Positions 13,020-23,200 of a stretch of DNA of 64,000 nucleotides are shown here, piece after piece. The notes under the pieces were generated by a model, which was not told where the DNA came from, made no database searches, and saw nothing but the letters and a program-made list of their open reading frames with translations. The DNA comes from Macrolepiota albuminosa (lineage: Eukaryota; Basidiomycota; Agaricomycetes; Agaricales; Agaricaceae): positions 1 to 64,000 of the forward strand of contig JAMWFC010000007.1 in the NCBI GenBank assembly GCA_027475525.1, given 5' to 3'. The position numbers and the translations under genes are program-made. Positions within the stretch are counted from its first letter, which is position 1; the number at the start of each line of letters is the position of its first letter.

Positions 13020-13404
13020 CCACAAGAACCTCTCTGTCCCCGTGATGGCCAAATTCCGTGGATTCCCAGAGATAGAAAGAAAAGAAAGTGGAATATGCGC
13101 AAATGCTCGAGCGTGCAGGCGCGCAGATTATAACTTGTCACGGACGCACGTGTGAACAGAGAGGACAGAACGATGTGAGTTCCTCTTTCCTTCCCCGCAC
13201 AGAAAGACGCGCCAACACGGACACAAGGGCCTCGCATCCTATGCACACATCACTGCCGTCAAACGCGCCGTCTCCATCCCTGTCTTCGCAAATGGCTACG
13301 TCCTCTTCGCAGCCGACATACAGCGATGTCTCGATGAGACAGGCGCAGACGGCGTCATGTCCGCCAAGGGGGTATTGTACGATCCTTCCTTGTTCCGCGG
13401 CCTT
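13020..13404 (+). pseudogene. tRNA-dihydrouridine synthase (DUS1-type) fragment
   Basis: The plus strand reads NLSVPVMAKFRGFPEIE, then after a 1-nt shift VEYAQMLERAGAQIITCHGRT and EQRGQND, then an intron (GTGAGT at about 13174 to CACAG at about 13202). It resumes as QGHKGLASYAHI, AVKRAVSIPVFANGYVLF, ADIQRCLDETGADGVMSAKG and LYDPSLF. This is the central to C-terminal TIM-barrel part of cytosolic Dus1 enzymes, which reduce uridine at D-loop positions of tRNA using FMN. The N-terminal FMN-binding part and the helical C-terminal domain are absent. It abuts unrelated minus-strand sequence at 13404. Confidence 0.87.
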
Positions 13405-14340
13405 TCCTCCTCCACCTCCAATCCTACTTCCACTTCCATCTCGCCCTCGTCATTGATCTCCACCTCCACCGCCATCGCTGGACATAAACACCACGAACTC
13501 GACACCCCCGCGACCGTCGCCACCTTCGCACTCGAATGCCTCTCCATCATCTGCTCGCAGCGCACGTGCACGTCCCCCTCCGCCGTCAGGACCACCTGTT
13601 CAAAATCCCTCAACCTGTGCTCGGGTGGGAGAGGTACCACAATCTCCGAGAGCAGATCGGGAAGGTACGAGTCAATGTGCCACGGCGACTGAAAGTACAC
13701 CTCCTCCTCCCTCTTTCCACTCCTCGCCTCAAGCTCCGGCAATTCAGACTCAACACTCCTGGTCTCCTCTCCACCACTCCCACTCCCTCCTGACTCCTCA
13801 GCGCCCATGCCCGTCCCAGCCCCAACCCCAGTCCCAGTCACAGCGCCAAGCCCATTACCCACAGCAGCCGCAGCCGCAGCCTCAAGCATAGACGCAAACA
13901 TCATCGAATACAACCCTTGCGGCGACTGCATCGCGGACGCAGGGTGCCCACCTGGCACTGCATAAAACAATGACAGGTCCGTGGAACGGCATCGTCGGTG
14001 AGGGCAGGGTCGTGTTGAGGAGAATATGTGCCTGCGCCGACAGGATGTGCAGATGTGGGTGTTGAGGCGGGGGTGGAGGTGGGGAGTGTGGGCGGCAAAA
14101 AGGTCGCGTATCCGTTTAAGGGGCCAGGTGTGGGAGAGGTGCCGTTGGTCCCATTTGCGCTGGATGGGAAAGGTGTGTGATGGGAGGCATGGGAGAGAGG
14201 GTGAGGCGAGACTTGACCTGACAGCATCGCGCTGTACGCTTGTACTTCGTTCATCAAATGGTGTATCTGTGCCTGTAGCTAACAATGCACCGTGTTAGTA
14301 AAACACCCAAAGTACACGCAGGAACTCGCACTCAAGATAG
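13405..14340 (-). pseudogene. Unidentified minus-strand protein fragment, frameshifted
   Basis: Starts with a leucine-zipper-like end (LQAQIHHLMNEVQAYSAML, about 14285-14230) followed by a Ser/Pro/Thr-rich segment. The open frame then shifts to one containing STDLSLFYAVPGGHPASAMQ, a poly-Ala run, Gly-Thr repeats, and a conserved-looking block with SPWHIDSYLPDLLSEIVVPL and FEQVVLTAEGDVHVRCEQMM. I do not recognise the family; the zipper-like helix might suggest a bZIP or similar regulator, but that is only a guess. The long continuous minus-strand frame is helped by GC-rich composition. Confidence 0.45.
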
Positions 14341-14390
14341 AGCTTCAGCGTGGTCAAATGAAACTCGTCAAACCTTTCGTAAGAATATGC
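14325..14390 (+). other. Short extra copy of a TBC-gene exon piece
   Basis: About 60 bp here (ctcaagatagagcttcagcg...) nearly match 17448-17510 in the Rab-GAP pseudogene, encoding LKIELQR-QMKLVKPF. It is an isolated patch duplicate inside unrelated sequence. Confidence 0.75.
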
Positions 14391-14399
14391 TACAGACAA

Positions 14400-15420
14400 A
14401 TAATATAAGCGGAATGTTTGACTTATAATAGCATGGGGACTCACCAGAGCTTGGAATCGACTCACTCAAGAGGAGCGAGAGATGAGTTGAGACAATATCT
14501 GTCAAAGTTAGAGTTATTCTATCAGGATTCCAGTGCTGACGAGACATTCCGCTTAACGATTTCCACTCCTCGACAGCCTCGGGTGATATGCCACCATCCA
14601 TGGGCTCCGGCTCAAACGGGATCTTGGCGCCGGGATGATACTTCAGTATCTCTCCCAAGGTGCCCCCGGTCCACTCCTGCCCAGAGTTGAGCTGGTCGTA
14701 TGTATACGCAGGCGACTGGTCGTTCGATTGTAGTTCGAGAGTCTGTGAACGCGCTCGAGGTGTCAGAGGGACGAGGGTCGATGACGACGACGTGAGGCTT
14801 TCAATTTGTTTGGCCGCTGGGGACACGGACCCAGAGGCCTCTGCTTCCTCATCCTCGACATCATCAGTCCTGCACTTCCATCTCTGCCATTATACGTGGA
14901 AGGGGACCCAGAGGCCTCTGCTTCCTCATCCTCGACATCATCAGTCCTGCACTTCCATCTCTGCCATTATACGTGGAAGGGAACGGGCTCGGACTCGGAC
15001 TGTATCGCAAAAGTCGACAGACGCAGTTTGTCCGTTTGTGTGCTGAGCGAGACGTGGATGATTCTAGGCTCACGTTTGGTCTGTGTGTAGTGCGTCGTGA
15101 AGAAACAGTAGGGATCTTATTGGCACGAGTTGTCAGACTACTCTTTTGTTTCTTCGAATGTTCAAGTATCAATATTTAGTCTATTTGCCCGACTTGCTAC
15201 TTTCTGAAGACACGAAAAATCAGCGGCTGCTGCTCAAATCAAGGATAGAAACTCACCCTTTTGTCCTCGTGATAATAGCCTGAACGACATCTTCCCCCTC
15301 CGTCTCCCCTTCCTCCTATCATCCAACACCTGCCCTTCCACCTCCTCTTCCTCATTCATGCCCCACCCGCCCTTGATCTCCGCCAACTCAGCACCAAGAC
15401 TCGTGCTCATCGTATTTGCT
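14400..15420 (-). pseudogene. Unidentified minus-strand coding-like fragments
   Basis: A frame at 14826-14440 encodes KYHPGAKIPFEPEPMDGGISP followed by EAVEEWKSLSG, and further upstream at 15415-15250 a segment reads GAELAEIKGGWGMNEEEEVEG and GRRRGKMSFRLLSRGQK before a splice-donor-like site. Between them a Ser/Pro-rich stretch contains a 77-bp duplication. These may be exons of one lost gene. I cannot name it. Confidence 0.35.
14827..14980. repeat. 77-bp exact tandem duplication
   Basis: ggacccagaggcctctgctt starts at 14827 and again at 14904 with exact copies; it lies within an unidentified coding remnant. Confidence 0.95.
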
Positions 15421-15523
15421 GTGCTTGCCTGTCCACTTCTATTCCCGTGCGAACAACGATATTATATCCTTATCGAACCGCATCCGATCAATCATCTCCT
15501 TCAACAGTAAATTTCTCTTCTCA

Positions 15524-15870
15524 TTGAGCAAACATGAGCCAGAGCTTCGCGAACATGAATTGTTTATGAGTTACGAGCTTGGCCGCAGTCTGATAAATAA
15601 GAGTAATGCTATTTCATGGTTGAAGTATACTGCTACAGGTAGAACGAATAAGAGATGCTCACCTTGGTTTCGATCTCCTCAAATAGTGCGTAGTTAAGCC
15701 ATAAAAAGGTATATCGTCTCCAATGCTGTTTTTCTCTGCCTGGTGGTACTTGTGCGACAGCGTGCTCGTAAACCTCTTGTACCCGAGCAAACGCAGCCTC
15801 CTCTTCCTCTGGTGTAGCACCTTCGTCTCTGAGGTCCTGGAGAGCCCCTTCTTCGACTACTTGGAGAATT
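15524..15870 (-). pseudogene. CLF1/crooked-neck splicing factor fragment (HAT repeats)
   Basis: The first exon reads VQEVYEHAVAQVPPGREKQ then HWRRYTFLWLNYALFEEIETK, the signature half-a-TPR repeat of Clf1. A GTGAGC donor follows. After an intron of about 70 bp the next exon reads KLVTHKQFMFAKLWLMFA and then hits a TGA. Clf1 scaffolds the NineTeen complex and U4/U6.U5 tri-snRNP in pre-mRNA splicing. Only about two HAT repeats of a protein that normally has some fifteen are present, so this is a fragment. The left and right limits fall on unrelated sequence. Confidence 0.85.
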
Positions 15871-15949
15871 GTTGTTGGTAGTGGGAACGGTGGGTGGCAG
15901 CGCACTGATGGCGGTGGTGGAGATGATGCCGCAGGGGGAGACGCCGTCG

Positions 15950-16475
15950 TTGCTTGCGTCTGTGTCCGGCAACAATGCAAATCGAAAGGACGCTAGGACA
16001 TGGCTCACGCAGAGTTTGGATCCCCCACAAGACTTGCCTGCCATCGTGAACGGTCAAGAAAACAAAAAAAGACGGCAACAATTCAAAAATCGAGGGGACG
16101 CGTGTATATTCTGCTATCTGTGTAGACTTGCGCTGGATGTACATGAGCGTCCGTGTTCACATCCTCTCAAGTCTATCCTAAACTCACCAATACCCAGATC
16201 AAGTCCAAATACTTCCTCTTCCTCTACGCTCACCTTCATCCTGACCATGCGTCAACACCGACACGCTCAATCGGAAGTTCATCAGCGCATGCTACATGCG
16301 GAGAGGTGGAGAAGGGCGTTGACTTGGGTTTGGGTGCAGTGGGAGTGGGAATCGGAGGGTGGTGTTGCCGATTTGGGAAGGGAGCTTGAACTCTCGAGGC
16401 AAGGCGATTTCTTGCGCAGGGGATGGAGTATTTGCTCAACGTTAAAGCACGTGACATACCGGTGCACCGACAATT
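15950..16475. repeat. Segmental duplicate, copy 1 (partner at 49305-50010)
   Basis: From ttgcgtctgtgtccggcaac through gttaaagcacgtgacatacc this block is nearly identical to 49305-50010, apart from small gaps and the two 77-bp duplications in the partner. It contains open frames on both strands, none recognised. The duplicated block ends at the shared motif CGGTGCACCGACA, beyond which both copies run into hairpin-bearing repeats. Confidence 0.9.
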
Positions 16476-16561
16476 TGATATCTATTTAGATACGATTAGA
16501 TCTTGCAAACTCGATTTAAAATATTATTTTTATTTATTTTAAAACCTAGTTAGCATGGGAA

Positions 16562-16614
16562 AGTGATCACTTTCGGTGAGGGCTCCATCAAAGCCCTCAC
16601 CAAAAGTGATCACT
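16562..16614. repeat. Long hairpin palindrome, 23-bp arms
   Basis: The arm AGTGATCACTTTCGGTGAGG (plus GCT) pairs with a downstream arm across the loop CCATCAA, with a single mismatch. The same hairpin with CGATGAGG variants recurs at 50057, 50182 and 50384. It is probably part of a non-autonomous element rather than a terminator. Confidence 0.88.
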
Positions 16615-17290
16615 TTCTCATGGCTAACTATCCCACCGCCCGCCCTCACAGCAACATGCCCGCTGCCCTCCTAGCCAATACGGTATGCACGCAGACTTTT
16701 ATTTCAACACTTTTACTAACGTTTTTTTTGATACGTTGTTTCTCGTTGTGCAACCTCCACAACGTTGCACAATCCAACCACAAACAACTTGCCTCTGTCC
16801 TTTTTCTTACAACTTCGGCCACCACAACCGTAATCTGGAGTGGGCTTTGGCCCTGGGGAATCCTAACGGTGCGTGAAAACTTATATTTCTGCTAACAGTT
16901 TATATATTTTCCTATCGATCTCGATGGCGCCTGCACGACACGACCCACAACTACCCACTCCTGAACTACACTGCGGACTCATTTCAAGGGGCCGACGAAA
17001 GAGCAGTCGACTGAAATATTGTTTTCGCCGCCGCCTTTGAAAGTGGGCAAGATAGAGACCATCGATGGTCAGAGTATCGAGAAGATGGGCATCAACGTGG
17101 TGTTGAGTCTTGGTGTACAAGGAGTAGAGGATTCTTATGTGAGTTTAGTATGTGTTGTATAATCTTGCCGCGGCCTGACATTAGAGTTAGGTGGGGACAG
17201 TGTATTTATTTAATAGCTCTGTACCTTGCTTTCACGTCGCTAGATAGGAAATCTACGTGATTTACGATACCATTATCGACGATACAAAGA
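16615..17290 (+). pseudogene. Unidentified exon remnants
   Basis: Two coding-like patches occur on the plus strand: one near 16800-16870 (LEWALALGNPNG in one frame) and one at 16985-17140, which reads PTKEQSTEILFSPPPLKVG and then TIDGQSIEKMGINVVLSLGV. Both look like real protein but I cannot assign a family. Stops and short lengths indicate fragments. Confidence 0.35.
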
Positions 17291-18475
17291 GTTGAGAGAT
17301 TGAACGCACGAGCTGGTATCTATGCTCTGAGTCTCTCAACATGGCATGGTCATAAAATCGTGAGCCGCTGGCTAATCCGTGAAAATCTCCAGATATATAT
17401 TATGCTGAGATCAATAGCCGACCAGTTTTGTTCTCTACTCCGTGATGAACTCAAGATAGAGCTTCAGCGTGTTCAAATGAAACTCGTCAAACCTTTCATA
17501 AAGACATGCTACTCGGAAACACTTGTCTCAGACTCTTCTTCCGTTGCAGATAACGAGCGGGAGGATGGTAGTGTAATCAGAAGACAATTACGCCTCACGC
17601 GAAACAACCCATGACGGAGGACTTGGATTGCATTTCAAGTTCCCAGGCGATCCAAAGAAGTAAGCAACCTAGCGCGTTCTTGATATTTCTGTCTTAATTG
17701 GTAGCGTGCAGGCTGCGAGAAGCGTCCAAGGTCAAACTTTGGACGACATATTTACCCTGTGAGGTCCAGCTTATGATTGTCTATTCCACGCCATCTTAGA
17801 CTGAATCTTCAGCCCACGGCCGTAACATTACACTCTTACGTTATTTCCAATGCACGCGTCTAGTTCAAGTTGGTTTGCCACCAACTCCATGGCGATATGT
17901 TGGGAGACCCTGTCCGGCTCAAATCTACCTACGGTTCTCAAATCCAGGATTTTACAACAACCTGCTAAAGAAGAACGAGGGTCGTACGACGATGAGTACA
18001 GAGGATATTGAACAAGATTTGCATCGGAGTTTGCCTGAATATGCCGGATATCAGTCTGAGGAAGGCATCGGGGCATTGAGACGTGTATTGCAAGCTTACT
18101 CTTTCAAGAATCCAGAGTTGGGTTATTGCCAGGTACAAAGATCAATAATGCTTAAGCGTGGGCTGCTGCTATTCCAAGGAGTTTGTGTTTCAGAGTACAG
18201 GTGTTTGAGATCTGACGGTATTGCAGCTGCATGTCGGAAGAACACGCTTTCTGGCTGCTTGAGGTTTTGTGCGATCACCTTCTACTAGACTATTACGCGT
18301 AGGTTACTATCTTACTTCAGTTTATCGTGTCATCTATACTGCACTTGTAGGCCATCAATGCACGGCACCCTTTTATACCAACGTGTTTTTGAATTGCTCA
18401 TTTCAGCGGACCTTACTACTTTCAAGTGGTTGACGTCTAGCTTTCAGTTGCGTCGCTTCCCTGGTTCTTGAGATT
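17290..18475 (+). pseudogene. GRAM/TBC-domain Rab GTPase-activating protein (GYP2-like), decayed
   Basis: Exons keep the family order. LRDELKIELQRVQMKLVKPF gives the linker between GRAM and TBC, then LGLHFKFPGDPKKLREASK spans an intron, and RLVQVGLPPTPW enters the TBC domain. STEDIEQDLHRSLPEYAGYQ carries the IxxDxxR arginine-finger motif, and NPELGYCQ carries the glutamine finger. Further exons read MSEEHAFWLLEVLCDHLL and PSMHGTLL-YQRVFELLISA, and finally VVDV-LSVASLPWFL with a TAG inside. Both catalytic fingers survive, but frames are interrupted and the rest of the domain is lost where FGAM synthase sequence begins. The family switches off Rab proteins in membrane traffic. Confidence 0.87.
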
Positions 18476-18515
18476 GTAAGTATCTTCAAAGGAGTACTGA
18501 TGTGGTGACGGTTAG

Positions 18516-19050
18516 GGTGCTGGCAAAGGATGGGCGCACTCTGTACTTTTCAGTGAAACTGTCCGCACCGAATTTGTACAATCCTTCAAGCGCGAGGACT
18601 CGTTTGCACTGGGTGTCTGTAATGGTAGTCAATTCGTTAGTTACCTCTGTAAAGTCATCCCTGCTGCACAAGATTGACCTGATATTAAACCTAACAGGGC
18701 TGAACGCTTTGAGGGCTATGCGACGATGGTGATCGTGAATAACGAAGTCGCTCTTTCGTCGGTGTTCTTCAGTGAAATGGTCAGTTCTAAGTTACCTGTG
18801 GCCGTCGCACAATGAGGGTAGGGTTGTGTTTGTTTCGGAGGAAACACGTCAACGGCTGGAAGGGCAGGGGCTTGTAGCTGTACGGTTTGTCGATTCTCCA
18901 GGAAACCCCGACAGAGAAGTACCCGTTGAACCCCAATGGCAGCCCTGGAGAAATTAAAATTAATGCTTTCCAGACTCCTAACGGTCGTGTGTTGACACTT
19001 ATGCCTCATCCTGAACATTCAGACAATTTTGTGCCCGACACTATATGTAT
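18516..19050 (+). pseudogene. FGAM synthase (PurL/ADE6) glutaminase-domain fragment
   Basis: GAGKGWAHSVLFSETVRTEF, then FKREDSFALGVCNGSQF with the class I amidotransferase nucleophile motif GVCNG. An intron follows, then FEGYATMVIVNNEVALSSVF, SSKLPVAVA-NEGRVVF with a frame break, TEKYPLNPNGSPGEIK, and TPNGRVLTLMPHPEH carrying the His-Glu of the triad. The enzyme makes formylglycinamidine ribonucleotide in purine synthesis. Only the C-terminal amidotransferase part of a roughly 1300-residue protein is present. The usual second Cys of GVCNGCQ is Ser here. It directly follows the truncated TBC gene on the same strand, so two unrelated gene ends are joined. Confidence 0.9.
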
Positions 19051-19889
19051 ACTTTACTATTGTTGTGTATTTGATGAGATATGAGCAGCCCAGCTTTGCT
19101 TCCAGTACGTCTCGACGCGACTTGCGACTCTGCCTCAACTCGTCACAACCTCTTTCACATTGTAGAATTGCTCCAGCTCTCAACTCCGTCAAGCCTGATG
19201 AGCAAGCAATTAAGAGATTCCGTGTAACTATCTGATTAATTTAGTAAGTATCTTAACGAGTTAACTTATAACGAACGAACAAGATAGTTCCAACTAGGGC
19301 CCCTATAGTTTCCCCCATTGCCATCAAAGATCAGATTGAAGCCCTCTAGGACAATGACAGACATCTAAGGATTTTTTAGGTAGGGGTATTGCTTGGAAAG
19401 CAGCAAGGTAGTCGTATAATCAACAACCCGCTCGGGAGGGCTGGTATGCGTTGCGAAATAGATAAGCTGATCAAAAGGCTGAGAGATCGCAGGGTCTATT
19501 CAGACACGATCATGGTAGAGTGACAACTTGGCTAAAAGGGGCACGATTACGCCAAGATATTTTGCGTAAATTGGACGAGTGACGAGAGTGTATAATTTTG
19601 GTGGGGCAAGTAGATTAGCAACGCCGTCCTGGGAGGGAACAGTGGTTCGGATGACCGAAGATGCCGTTTGCATCGAAGATAAGGCTCTGTGTTCCATGAG
19701 TCACGCATTTTGTGGACATGAAAAAGATATCGTACTGTCTCGATGTTGTTAGATTGAACGTATGGCTGGAAAACGCTCAATATAATGTCTGCACCCCAAT
19801 ATGCAGCAAAATTGTCTTGCAGGTCAGGGTGATCGATGACCCATCTTCTGTGTGCGAGTCGAGTTGGGAGTTAGTAGGAACGCCGTGGG
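19051..19889. other. Spacer with unassigned coding-like patches
   Basis: Near 19085-19230 the plus strand reads LLPVRLDATCDSASTRHNLF, HIVELLQLSTPSSLM, and on the minus strand 19780-19500 reads FQPYVQSNNIETVRYLFHVH in one frame. Neither is recognised. The rest shows nothing clear. Confidence 0.35.
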
Positions 19890-20285
19890 CGATGCAGGAT
19901 TTGTAGTGTAGGTGCTAGAGAAGTCGGAAGAGGCGCTGTCGATGACGTTGACATCTGCCTTGGATTTGAAGTGGGAGTGGTGGACGAACGGCCACCAGAC
20001 AGAGTCGAGGGTGCGTCGGGGCATGGAATCGAGCTTGGCAAGGCGAGATGTGTGGGCTTGATGGATATGTTTTACTGAGTGAACCATAGTAATCTTGTGT
20101 AGATGAGAAGTTTTCAGACAGGTTGGATAAAAGAGGAGGTGGTTTTTCAAAAGAGGCAACCGAAACGTTGCAGTCTGCAAAGTATTGACTGAGATACTCT
20201 TCGTTGCGATAGTAGGAATCACGGAAGAGGAGGACAGCGTCAACAATGTAGCTACAAAGGAGAAGGGCCTCGTACGAAGTTTCCA
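19890..20285 (-). pseudogene. Biotin-pathway bifunctional enzyme fragment (dethiobiotin synthetase/DAPA aminotransferase junction)
   Basis: Minus strand: SYEALLLCSYIVDAVLLFRD, YYRNEEYLSQYFADCNVSVA and SFEKPPPLLSNL match the end of fungal dethiobiotin synthetase. After a frame break, RLAKLDSMPRRTLDSVWWPF, VHHSHFKSKADVNVIDSA matches the start of the fused DAPA aminotransferase. The two activities are one polypeptide in many fungi and catalyse consecutive steps of biotin synthesis. The piece ends at about 19890. At its upstream edge it is joined in frame to URB1 sequence, a chimera created by rearrangement. Confidence 0.75.
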
Positions 20286-23200
20286 GTTTACGTGGGTCTA
20301 CAACAACCATGATATTGTCCAGCACCTTAACCCATTCGACCCCATGAGAGCCCCTCGATTTCATCAGCTGAATCTCAATCCATGATAAGAGTCCTGATTT
20401 CTAGAGTAGTGATGTGGTAGCCTGAGTGTTGCATGTAAGATTTGCGAGAACCTGTGGACTGATAAATAGCTGCCCCTCTGGATTAAGAACATTTACACAC
20501 GTCGAGTATGCCAGCATGCAGAGCGCGATCGTCTTGTGAACTTTGGAAAAGGCTGGCCAGCAAGTCCCAGGTATGCCGGCCTTTCAGGACCTTCCAGTCA
20601 TCGGTGCTGATCATGCCATCCGATAGAAAGCGAATTATCCACCCGCGCTCCTTCTTCCACTCATCGGAGCTACTGTAGAGCATGTTGTAAAGCAGTGGCA
20701 CATCACTTGTATCGAGCTCTGGGCGTTGTAAGAGAAACCGGGCGGTGATCGGATATATAAAGTTGGAAGGATAAAATATGCCTTGGAGTGAATGCGCAAG
20801 GAGAAGCGTGTTATGAGACGGGAGCCTTCGTGGAGGTTCATTGGAAGGAGCAGGTAGCACATCCTTCAATAATGTCAGTATATGTAGGACGTGGGGACGC
20901 TCTTGCAAATCGGCGTTCTTCGAAAGGAATTAAGTCAAACTAATTGGAGGATGCTCTTTACCACGAACCTCAAGGTGTTGCCACAATTCTCCTAGTTGGC
21001 AGAGAGCGATGTCATGGATCGATCCATACCTGGAGGACAAAGCTCAAATGAACAGGCTCGTAATGTTTGTTCTGAAAATCGCAACCCATGCAAAAGCAGA
21101 ATCCGGAGGATTCTCGGCAAGCATCTGACCAAAAAGTAGCATCAAGAAGACGGGGTCGTACAGTTGTACTTCATGGGGAGAAGCTTTCTCCATTGTCAAT
21201 TCGTCGAGTTTTCTCCGTGAGGGAAAAGTGAGGCACGTCCGAAGTACTAAGATCGCGTCCAGATTCTGGACCGCCTCCAATGATGTCAAAGAAAGTATAT
21301 TTGATGTCAACGACCATTTGCAGAGCAGGGAAGAGATGGAAACCTTGCGTTCATTTTCAAAAAGGCAGAAAATTGACAGAATCAGGCCGTCAGCCTTTGA
21401 TAACGTTCCACGATAAATTTTGACTAAAGGTTCGATATGTGACACCTGACATGTGTTGGTCGGATGGAGGTTGAAGACGGTGTACAACAGCTGAACGACC
21501 GCTTCTTGTGTCAAGGCAACATCAGGCGACGTATTTCCAATATATCTGAAAAAGTTAGGATGCTGCAGGATACTCTGGAGATGCCGGTCAACGACGACAG
21601 GCTGAAATAAAGTTGAGCAAGAGTACAAGAACAGAATACTACGACCTTGCCTTAAAATGTACACGGGACATCAATGCGGCAACAAAGTCTAGAGCCACCA
21701 AATGAGATAGTCTGTTTTGAACAGCTACTCCCAGGACGGTTTCCACGAGATGAGGTTTGATCCCCGATGCGACATGTACAAGTGAGGCTAAGTGAAAGAT
21801 AAGACCAAGATGACAGCGAAAAGCATAACACACTCAGAACGATCAAGATCACATTCAAGGATGACTCATCCTCTTCAGCAAAGTATCTGATAGCCCATCG
21901 TAAACCATGATTCACGAGTACAGTGATAAAATCTCCAACTAGTTGAGGAAGACGCGCATGTAATGACTGTCTGACCAAAAGTAGTTCCGAATATATTTTG
22001 GATACAGGCAGTGCCTGAACGGTGCGGACGAGAATCGTAAGAAACTTTGTCATCTTTGAAGGAGTTGAGCACGTCATGAGCGTTAGACAAGCATTGCCTC
22101 TTGAGTGAACTGACTGAGGAACTCGATTATCAAGCACTACGTCGAGGATGCGGGTAAATAGTTCTAACCAATAACCATTATTAACAAGTTTCTCCTCATA
22201 AGACGAAGTGACGTCAAGGAAGGCATGCATGACGATGATAAAATGTTCTGGAGAACACGCAGTGCAGTGCTTGGTTGAGAGCCAGAAAATAAAGTCATCC
22301 CGACGCAGGTGCCCTGAATAAAGAAGGCCTGATATGATCGCTACCGTTGATCTGGTCTGTAAGTCCTGACTTAGGAATGAATGGCCTGGTATATTGGCAG
22401 GTCAAACATCCAGATACCGGCACCACCGTGACTCTGCCACCCTCATGACATCGATAAAGCTTTTCTCCTCAATCACCTCCGTGGACCTGCAACCGTCATA
22501 ATATGCAGGAAGGAAGGATCGAATGGAAATCGCAATCAACTCCTCCAAGGTGCTGGACCTGGTCTTCAAATAAAGAGCCAATAGTAGGGGTAACCTTTGA
22601 ATCAGAGCCTGTGCGTGATCCAACTCTGATGTCGTCGACATCTTGATAGCACCAAAGATAGGTTCCAAAAGGGCTACGACTGTTTCGGCTGAAAACGAGT
22701 TCGAGGAAAGGGAATCCAAAAGACTAAAGAGTTCTTGGCGTTGGATGTAGTTGATCCAAGGAGAAGCAAACGAAAGCTGATTAAGTTTGTATCAATGTCA
22801 CCGAAAGCGATATGAAATGGATACGTACCTGTGTAAGATCGTTAATCGTACTAGACATCAGGACCCCGAGCCAGTGGACACTAGTAGGAGCCAACAACTC
22901 CTTATCCCGAATATCTTTTGGATCGAGAATCTGGCTTATAAGATGATGGAGCCCTTGATGATGCTTAAGTCAGAAGGTCCTATTGCAAATCAAGAAAAGC
23001 ATACCTTCCCGCTCAGCGCCCAATAGTGAAGTAGATATAAGATAGGACTTGACGACGTTAGAACGATTGAACACCACCTCTTTAAGAGCCATAAAATCAC
23101 TTGACGGTAGTATACTTGACGCTCTCTTTAGAATCGATGCCAACAAGAAGAACAGACCCCCCGCCTGCTCAGCAGCACGATCCGCCAACCTGTAACCGAC

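Noticed and set aside
16562..16614. Bacterial-style terminator
   Set aside because: The hairpin lacks a transcription-unit context, recurs as part of a dispersed repeat, and the DNA is eukaryotic.
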